A DNA stretch of 64,000 bases from Gemmatimonadota bacterium (GTDB taxonomy: Bacteria > Latescibacterota > UBA2968 > UBA8231): positions 92,941-156,940 of the forward strand of contig JABJJN010000103.1 of assembly GCA_018660835.1 (NCBI GenBank). Direction: 5' to 3'. Below are positions 58,905 to 64,000 of the stretch, in pieces. Below the pieces are notes generated by a model. The model was not told the origin of the DNA, made no database searches, and was given only the letters and a program-made list of their open reading frames with translations. The position numbers and the translations under genes are program-made. The first letter of the stretch is position 1; every line of letters starts with the position of its first letter.

Positions 58905-60701
58905 ATGTCGCGGAACCTGATCGCCCTGCAGAATAAGTTCCTCGGTGAGGGACAGACGGTGTATGATGCCCTGGCACGGATCCACGCCGAAAAGGGCCAC
59001 ATTGAGCACGCCGACATCCTGGCTCTTGCCCGTGAGCACAACCTGCCACCGGCCCACGTGCGCGCCACGGCCGAGTTCTACGACGAACTGTCGCAGACGG
59101 CCCCCGCCCAGCGCACCCTGAAAATCTGCAATGGAGAAGCCTGCCGGGCCGCCGGTTGTGACGCGCTGATTGAGCGCTGCGAAACCGATCTCGCTGTAAC
59201 GGCAGGGGAAGTTTCCGCTGACGGCGTCCGTCTCGAGCATGTTGCCTGCCTCGGTTACTGTGGCCAGGGCCCCAATGCGCTGATCGACGATCTGCCCGTC
59301 TCTCTGGCCAAGCCCGCCGACGCCGACACCGCCCTCGCCTATGCAGCGACGGGCGCGGCCCACGGCCTCGAAGAACCAACCAACGCCATCTACCGCCCTG
59401 AAGGTGACGCCCCCTGCGTCGTGCTGCGCAACGCCGACAAGCCGGTAGTCACTCTGGCTGACGCGCAGGCTGCAGGCGTTTACGGCGCGCTGCAGAAAGC
59501 CGTCACCACACTGCAGCCGCAGCAAGTCATCGACGAGATCAAGGCGAGCCAGTTACGGGGGCGCGGTGGTGCCGGTTTCCCCACGGGCATCAAACTGCAG
59601 ACCGTCCGTGACAGTGAGGCACCCGACGGCTCCGGTCGTCGTTTCGTCGTCGTCAATTTCGACGAAGGCGATGCAGGATCCTACATCGACAAAGAATTGA
59701 TCGAAACGGATCCGCATTCGCAGATCGAGGGCATTCTCCTCGCCGCCTATGCCACGGGGGCCCGTGAGGCCATCGTCTATGCACGCTACGAATATCCACG
59801 CGCGCGCCGCATTCTTGCAGCAGCCGTAGAGGAAGCGCAGCAAGCGGGGATCATCGCTGCCCCCCTCTTCGGCAGTGACTTCGAGTGCACGATCACCGTC
59901 GTGCGCGGCCAGGGTGCCTACATCTGCGGTGAGGAAACGTCCCTGCTTCGGTCGCTGGAAGGAGTGCCTGCCCTGGTCAGTGTGCGTCCGCCCTTTCCGG
60001 CCCAGGAAGGACTGTGGCGCTGTCCGACGGCCGTCAACAATGTCGAGACCATTCACACTCTGCCGTGGATCATCGAACATGGTGCGGAAGCCTACGCCGC
60101 CCTCGGTCACGAAAAATCACGCGGCACCAAGGCAATCAGTCTGAATCATCGCGTCGCCAAACCCGGCGTCTACGAGATCGAACTCGGCATGACCCTGCGG
60201 CAGATCATCTTCGACCTCGCCGGGGGCATGGCCAGCGGTCAGACACTGAAAGCCGTGCAGGTCGGCGGCCCACTCGGCGGTCTACTGCCCGAGTCGCTCC
60301 TCGACACGCCGCTCGATTTCGAAGCCATGGCCGCGCAGGGTGCCATCCTCGGCCACGGCGGCATCGTCGTGTATTCGCAGGACGATGATCTGGTGAAGAT
60401 CGGTCGCGGCCTGATGCACTTCTGCGCCGTCGAGAGCTGTGGCAAGTGCTTCCCCTGCCGCATCGGCGCCGTGCGTGGTACCGAACTCTTCGACCAGATG
60501 ATCGAAACAGGTGTCACCGATGACCGCCTACATTTGCTCGGCGAATTATGCGAAACCATGAAGTATGGATCGCTCTGCGCCATGGGTGGCATGACACCAG
60601 CACCCATCGAAAGTTTGGTAGAGCACTTTCCCGAAGAACTCGATAGGTACCGCCAGCAACCGCTACCGCCAGCAACCGCTACCGCCAGCGGCACAGACTG
60701 A
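58905..60701 (+). CDS. fdsB: NAD-dependent formate dehydrogenase, fused gamma-beta subunit
   Basis: A 598-residue diaphorase-type subunit combining a NuoE/FdsG-like and a NuoF/FdsB-like part. Residues 1-~125 carry the 2Fe-2S ligands Cys75, Cys80, Cys115 and Cys119. The rest has the FMN/NADH motif G-G-A-G-F-P-T-G (about 222) and G-Q-G-A-Y-I-C-G-E-E-T, and the 4Fe-4S motif E-S-C-G-K-C-F-P-C-R with a later Cys (S-L-C-A-M). It passes electrons from formate oxidation to NAD. In other organisms the two parts are usually separate genes. It lies 7 bp before the alpha-subunit gene. The last ~15 codons contain a 16-bp tandem repeat. Confidence 0.92.
   Translation: MSRNLIALQNKFLGEGQTVYDALARIHAEKGHIEHADILALAREHNLPPAHVRATAEFYDELSQTAPAQRTLKICNGEACRAAGCDALIERCETDLAVTAGEVSADGVRLEHVACLGYCGQGPNALIDDLPVSLAKPADADTALAYAATGAAHGLEEPTNAIYRPEGDAPCVVLRNADKPVVTLADAQAAGVYGALQKAVTTLQPQQVIDEIKASQLRGRGGAGFPTGIKLQTVRDSEAPDGSGRRFVVVNFDEGDAGSYIDKELIETDPHSQIEGILLAAYATGAREAIVYARYEYPRARRILAAAVEEAQQAGIIAAPLFGSDFECTITVVRGQGAYICGEETSLLRSLEGVPALVSVRPPFPAQEGLWRCPTAVNNVETIHTLPWIIEHGAEAYAALGHEKSRGTKAISLNHRVAKPGVYEIELGMTLRQIIFDLAGGMASGQTLKAVQVGGPLGGLLPESLLDTPLDFEAMAAQGAILGHGGIVVYSQDDDLVKIGRGLMHFCAVESCGKCFPCRIGAVRGTELFDQMIETGVTDDRLHLLGELCETMKYGSLCAMGGMTPAPIESLVEHFPEELDRYRQQPLPPATATASGTD
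60649..60690 (+). repeat. 16-bp tandem repeat at 3' end of fdsB
   Basis: ACCGCCAGCAACCGCT occurs twice in full (60649-60664, 60665-60680) and then about 10 bp more (60681-60690). Because 16 is not a multiple of three, adding or losing a copy would change the C-terminal reading frame and stop. Confidence 0.75.
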
Positions 60702-60708
60702 GGAACCC

Positions 60709-63573
60709 ATGACGATCATCGTGAAGCCGACCCTGACGGAGAGTCTGCAGCAGGATCGCCGCAGTCGTGCCGAATCAGGGGCCACCGTCGAGACACGACG
60801 CCAGGATGAACCGCAGCCGCAGCCGACGCTGCATGCCACCGTCGATGGCATCCCCATCGACGTCGCTCCGGGTGCCACCGTCCTCGATGCCATTCGCGCC
60901 CTCGGCAAATCGGTACCAACTCTCTGCTATTCTGATCGCATGAAGCCCTACGGCGCCTGCCGCACCTGCCTGGTTGAACATGAAGGACGCAAACCGGTCG
61001 CCTCCTGTCATACACCGGTCACCGATGGCTCCGCCTACAAGACGGCAACGCCGCTGCTGACGCGATTGCGCAAGAACATCACCGAGCTGATCGTCTCCGA
61101 TCACCCACTGGAGTGTCTCGACTGCACAGCCAATGGTCGCTGCGAATTGCAGAGTCTGGCACAACAGGTTGGCCTGCGGACGCCGCGCTACGAGAATCCC
61201 CGCACGCACAATCCCGTGCAGGACAACTCGCACCCCTTCATCAAACTTGAGATGGACAAGTGCATCGGCTGCGCTCGTTGTGTGCGTGCCTGTGATGAAG
61301 TGCAGGGATCCTTCGTCCTGCAGATGTCCGGTCGTGGGTACGACACACGCGTCATCGCCGGCAACGACACAGGTTTCGAAGAAGCTGATTGTGTCAGCTG
61401 TGGCCAGTGTGCCTTCGAGTGTCCCGTCGCCGCCTTAGAAGAACCCGGCACACGTGATCACGGCCTGCCCGACGACATCGTCACCACCACCTGTTCCTAC
61501 TGCGGTGTCGGTTGCAGCCTCGACGTACATGTGAAGGATGGTGAGACCATCCGTATCACGCCGTCGAAAGAAGGCTCAGCCAATCTTGGTCACACCTGTG
61601 TGAAGGGTCGCTTCGCCCATCAATTCGCCCACTCCGACGATCGCCTGCGCACACCGCTGATCAAGGAGAATGGCGAATTCCGCGAAGCCAGCTGGGATGA
61701 GGCCTTCGATCTCGTGTCGTCCAAACTCGGCGGCATCGTGCGTGAACATGGACCGGATGCGGCAGCCATGATCAGCTCCTCGCGCTGCACCAATGAAGAG
61801 AACTACCTGATGCAGAAGTTCGCCCGCGTCGCCTTGGGCACGAACTCCATCGACAACTGTTCCCGTGTCTGCCACTCGCCCTCTGCCTACGCCTTGGGCC
61901 AGGCACTGGGCACCGGTGCGGGCACCAACAGTTTCCAGGATGTCTTTCACTCTGACGTGTTGATGATCGTCGGCGCCAATCCAACAGAGGCACACCCCGT
62001 CTTTGGTGCTCGCATCAAACAAGCTGTGCTTAGTGGCGCCAAACTCATCGTCCTCGATCCACGCAACACCGAACTGGCGCGTTTGGCCGATGTGCACATC
62101 CCCTTGCGACCCGGTTCGAATGTGGCTGTCATCAATGCCCTGCAACACGTCTTGCTCGAACGCGGTCACGTAGATACGGACTTCATCGCACGCTGTGCCG
62201 AGGGACTCGACGAGGTCGAGAACACCGTCGCCGCGTGCACCCCCGAGTGGGCCGCCGAAATCGCCCACGTCGATGCGCAGCTGATACGCGACGCCGCCAC
62301 CGTCTATGCCGCCGGCTCAGCCTGCCAGATCCTGTGGGGACTCGGTGTCACCGAGGCGGGCCACGGCTCCAATGCCGTCTTCGGCCTCATCAACATGGCC
62401 GTCATGACGGGCAACATCGGACGACCCGGTGCCGGCACCTGTCCCATTCGCGGCCAGAACAACGTGCAGGGCGCTTCCGACGTCGGTGCCTTGCCAAATG
62501 TTTTCTCCGACTACCGCCCCGTCACCGATCCGGACGCTCGAGCCGAACATGCCGTGACGTGGGGAGTCGAACCACCGGATAATGTCGGTCTGCGCATTCC
62601 GGACATGTTCGACGCTGCCCACGCAGGCACATTGAAGGCGATGTATATCCTCGCCGAAGACGTCGCCCAATCTGATCCGGACACGACCCATGTCGTCGGT
62701 GCCCTCGAAAAACTAGATTTCCTCGTCGTGCAGGAAATCTTCATGAATCCAACGGCCGAGTTGGCCGACGTTGTCCTGCCAGGCACGACCTTTTTGGAGA
62801 AGGATGGTACCTTCGTCAATTCCGATCGTCGCATCCAACGTGTGCGTGCCGCCATGCATCCCTTGGAGGGCACCCGCATCGATGGCGAAATCACCCACGA
62901 AATCGCCCGTCGCATGGATGTCGATCTCGGCTTTGCCGACGCCGAAGGTCGCGTCGATCCATCGAAGGTGATGGATGAATTGGCCAGCCTCAGCCCCATG
63001 TGGCGTGGCGTCTCTTACGAAAGAATAGAAGAGGAAGGCTTTCTGCAGTGGCCTTGTGTCGATGCGGATGATCCAGGCACAGAGATCGTCCACCTCGATG
63101 GCAAGTTCATTCGTGGCAAGGCGAGACTCACCTCGACACCCTGGCAGGAGCCTGGCGAATTACCAGACGACGATTACCCCTGGATGCTGACCACGGGCAG
63201 GCAACTATACCACTACAACGTCGGCACCATGACCCGCCGCACAGATCTCGTGAAGCTGCACAAGGCCAAGGAAGAGACCCTGCGCCTGCATCCCGGCGAC
63301 GCCAAGCGCATCGGCGTGTATACAGGAGATTTCGTCGAAATAGAGAGTCGGCGCGGCAAAGTGACCGTACGCGCCGAGGTCACACGGGCCAGCAACAAAG
63401 GCACCGTCTTCATGACCTTCCACTTCCCCGAGTCACGTACCAATCTGCTGATCGGTAATGCCGTCGACGAGTTCACCGGCTGCCCAGAATACAAGGTCTG
63501 CGCCGTGAAGTTGACGAAGGTCGCCGACGGTGATCGCCCAAATGGCAAGAGCGAGAGCGTCGCCGCCGGATAA
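60709..63573 (+). CDS. fdsA: NAD-dependent formate dehydrogenase alpha subunit
   Basis: A 954-residue molybdopterin enzyme that oxidises formate to CO2. The N-terminus is NuoG-like: a 2Fe-2S domain (T-L-C-Y, A-C-R-T-C, S-C-H), His-Cys3 cluster (H-P-L-E-C-L-D-C-T-A-N-G-R-C) and two 4Fe-4S clusters (C-I-G-C-A-R-C-V-R-A-C; C-V-S-C-G-Q-C-A-F-E-C-P). The catalytic part begins with another 4Fe-4S motif (C-S-Y-C-G-V-G-C) and the Mo ligand is Cys388 in S-R-V-C-H-S-P-S, so this is a cysteine rather than selenocysteine enzyme. G-R-Q-L-Y-H-Y-N-V-G-T-M-T-R-R marks the C-terminal cofactor-binding domain. Maturation genes such as fdhD are not seen in the window. Confidence 0.95.
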   Translation: MTIIVKPTLTESLQQDRRSRAESGATVETRRQDEPQPQPTLHATVDGIPIDVAPGATVLDAIRALGKSVPTLCYSDRMKPYGACRTCLVEHEGRKPVASCHTPVTDGSAYKTATPLLTRLRKNITELIVSDHPLECLDCTANGRCELQSLAQQVGLRTPRYENPRTHNPVQDNSHPFIKLEMDKCIGCARCVRACDEVQGSFVLQMSGRGYDTRVIAGNDTGFEEADCVSCGQCAFECPVAALEEPGTRDHGLPDDIVTTTCSYCGVGCSLDVHVKDGETIRITPSKEGSANLGHTCVKGRFAHQFAHSDDRLRTPLIKENGEFREASWDEAFDLVSSKLGGIVREHGPDAAAMISSSRCTNEENYLMQKFARVALGTNSIDNCSRVCHSPSAYALGQALGTGAGTNSFQDVFHSDVLMIVGANPTEAHPVFGARIKQAVLSGAKLIVLDPRNTELARLADVHIPLRPGSNVAVINALQHVLLERGHVDTDFIARCAEGLDEVENTVAACTPEWAAEIAHVDAQLIRDAATVYAAGSACQILWGLGVTEAGHGSNAVFGLINMAVMTGNIGRPGAGTCPIRGQNNVQGASDVGALPNVFSDYRPVTDPDARAEHAVTWGVEPPDNVGLRIPDMFDAAHAGTLKAMYILAEDVAQSDPDTTHVVGALEKLDFLVVQEIFMNPTAELADVVLPGTTFLEKDGTFVNSDRRIQRVRAAMHPLEGTRIDGEITHEIARRMDVDLGFADAEGRVDPSKVMDELASLSPMWRGVSYERIEEEGFLQWPCVDADDPGTEIVHLDGKFIRGKARLTSTPWQEPGELPDDDYPWMLTTGRQLYHYNVGTMTRRTDLVKLHKAKEETLRLHPGDAKRIGVYTGDFVEIESRRGKVTVRAEVTRASNKGTVFMTFHFPESRTNLLIGNAVDEFTGCPEYKVCAVKLTKVADGDRPNGKSESVAAG

Positions 63574-63619
63574 ACTTGCTCAACTCGACTATTGACAGGT
63601 CGTCGGAGCAGGCTGATTT

Positions 63620-64000
63620 TTATGTGCTGTGAGAAGAATTTGTGGCCCGTTCGTCTAGAGGCCTAGGACGCTGGCCTCTCACGCCGGTAACACGGGTTCG
63701 AATCCCGTACGGGCTACCATTTGTTGCCTTACACTGAACCGCCGTTACGGCGGCCTCTTCCCCATCGAGGAGTGAAAGGCGGATTTCGTCAGGGGTCCAC
63801 ACCAGCTGATTGACGCGAAGCTGGATGAGTTCGCGTTGCTCTTCAGGTGTGGCCTCTTGGTAGAGATCGTTGAAGGTCGTGAGTGAGGCACTTAGCGTGT
63901 CCGCATTCACGGCCTTTTCTTTTATGGTCTCGATCTCCATGTCCAGGTTGAGGATCTCATTGTCGATCTGCTCTGCCTGCTCCTCAAGTTCGACCAGACG
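63620..64000 (-). CDS. Serine-recombinase-like C-terminus, 5' end beyond window
   Basis: A frame open to the right edge, 127 codons visible. It begins with a heptad-rich helical stretch (L-E-E-Q-A-E-Q-I-D-N-E-I-L-N) and continues to A-T-P-E-E-Q-R-E-L-I-Q-L-R-V-N-Q-L-V-W-T-P-D-E-I-R-L, which resembles the coiled-coil end of large serine recombinases. It then reads through the complement of tRNA-Glu and stops at 63620. The catalytic domain would lie to the right, outside the window. The family assignment rests on the coiled-coil region alone. Confidence 0.6.
   Translation of the reverse strand, partial: RLVELEEQAEQIDNEILNLDMEIETIKEKAVNADTLSASLTTFNDLYQEATPEEQRELIQLRVNQLVWTPDEIRLSLLDGEEAAVTAVQCKATNGSPYGIRTRVTGVRGQRPRPLDERATNSSHST
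63644..63719 (+). tRNA. tRNA-Glu (CTC)
   Basis: A complete cloverleaf: 7-bp acceptor stem (G-U first pair, 63644 with 63715), D arm, anticodon stem CTGGC/GCCGG with loop CTCTCAC giving anticodon CTC, and T arm with GGTTCGAATCC. Discriminator A is followed by encoded CCA (63717-63719). Sequence matches typical bacterial tRNA-Glu. Confidence 0.95.

Noticed and set aside
58863..59525. 220-codon minus-strand frame opposite fdsB
   Set aside because: Antisense to the 2Fe-2S cysteine motifs of the formate dehydrogenase subunit.
61576..62268. 230-codon minus-strand frame inside fdsA
   Set aside because: Antisense to conserved molybdopterin-enzyme sequence.

Overview
The window is a stretch of bacterial chromosome, moderately GC-rich and densely coded on both strands, with GTG and TTG starts alongside ATG. 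Lineage is an inference. The mix of many phytanoyl-CoA dioxygenase (PhyH) family enzymes, a DUF3604 protein, kelch, sialidase-like and amidohydrolase catabolic genes, FlgD-like and dockerin-like secreted proteins, a eukaryotic-type HisA and sigma-54 regulation fits an FCB-type heterotrophic lineage such as Latescibacterota. No rRNA or marker set is present to prove this.

Layout: (1) 1-11.3 kb is a catabolic island: 5'-truncated sialidase-like protein, D-2-hydroxyacid dehydrogenase, HpaI-type aldolase, kelch protein, EamA transporter, dienelactone-hydrolase-like esterase, methyltransferase, DUF3604 protein, amidase and NAD-dependent epimerase. This looks like uptake and breakdown of sugar acids or modified glycans. 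(2) 11.3-15.2 kb holds a small membrane protein, a PhyH enzyme, an exported M3 peptidase and an ASCH protein. (3) 15.2-22.4 kb encodes three large secreted proteins in a row: a beta-propeller with FlgD-like tail, a tail-fibre/YadA-head-like protein with an S74 chaperone, and an anchor-D/cohesin/dockerin-like protein. (4) 22.4-26.9 kb has three more PhyH genes, one a tandem two-domain protein, around a spermidine-synthase-like gene. (5) 26.9-29.5 kb holds membrane-anchored DUF4159 and hydrolase genes. (6) 29.6-35.4 kb is a complete pyruvate dehydrogenase operon (aceE-aceF-lpdA) with a visible promoter and terminator. (7) 35.5-38.5 kb has a sigma-54-type promoter, a small gene, a lytic transglycosylase and a small membrane protein. 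(8) 38.5-44.9 kb is a minus-strand six-gene run with several 4-nt overlaps: beta-decarboxylating dehydrogenase, PhyH, two P1 peptidases, MutY with an intact Nudix domain, and a DUF368 lipid-carrier translocase. (9) 45.1-49.1 kb is a regulatory block: an NtrC-type activator, a near-consensus sigma-54 promoter, a receiver-only regulator, a FapA/DUF342-like protein and RsmD. (10) 49.1-53.1 kb returns to catabolism and transport: enolase-superfamily enzyme, eukaryotic-type HisA, Nramp-like transporter, sugar isomerase-like protein.

(11) 53.1-58.8 kb is a decaying accessory region. It contains a secreted-protein stub ending just after its signal peptide, a degenerate IS3 copy, an unknown nuclease-like gene, a YIP1 gene, a multiply disrupted pseudogene, an intact PhyH-amidohydrolase pair and a histidine-kinase pseudogene lacking its kinase core. 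(12) 58.9-63.6 kb is an NAD-dependent, molybdenum formate dehydrogenase operon with the gamma and beta subunits fused. (13) At the right edge a tRNA-Glu(CTC) overlaps, antisense, the 3' end of what looks like a serine recombinase gene, suggesting a mobile element that continues beyond the window.

The strongest leads for novelty are the linked sigma-54 regulatory block and its candidate promoters, the tandem PhyH protein and PhyH expansion, the non-canonical Nramp-like transporter, the orphan nuclease-like protein, and the tRNA-Glu/recombinase junction.
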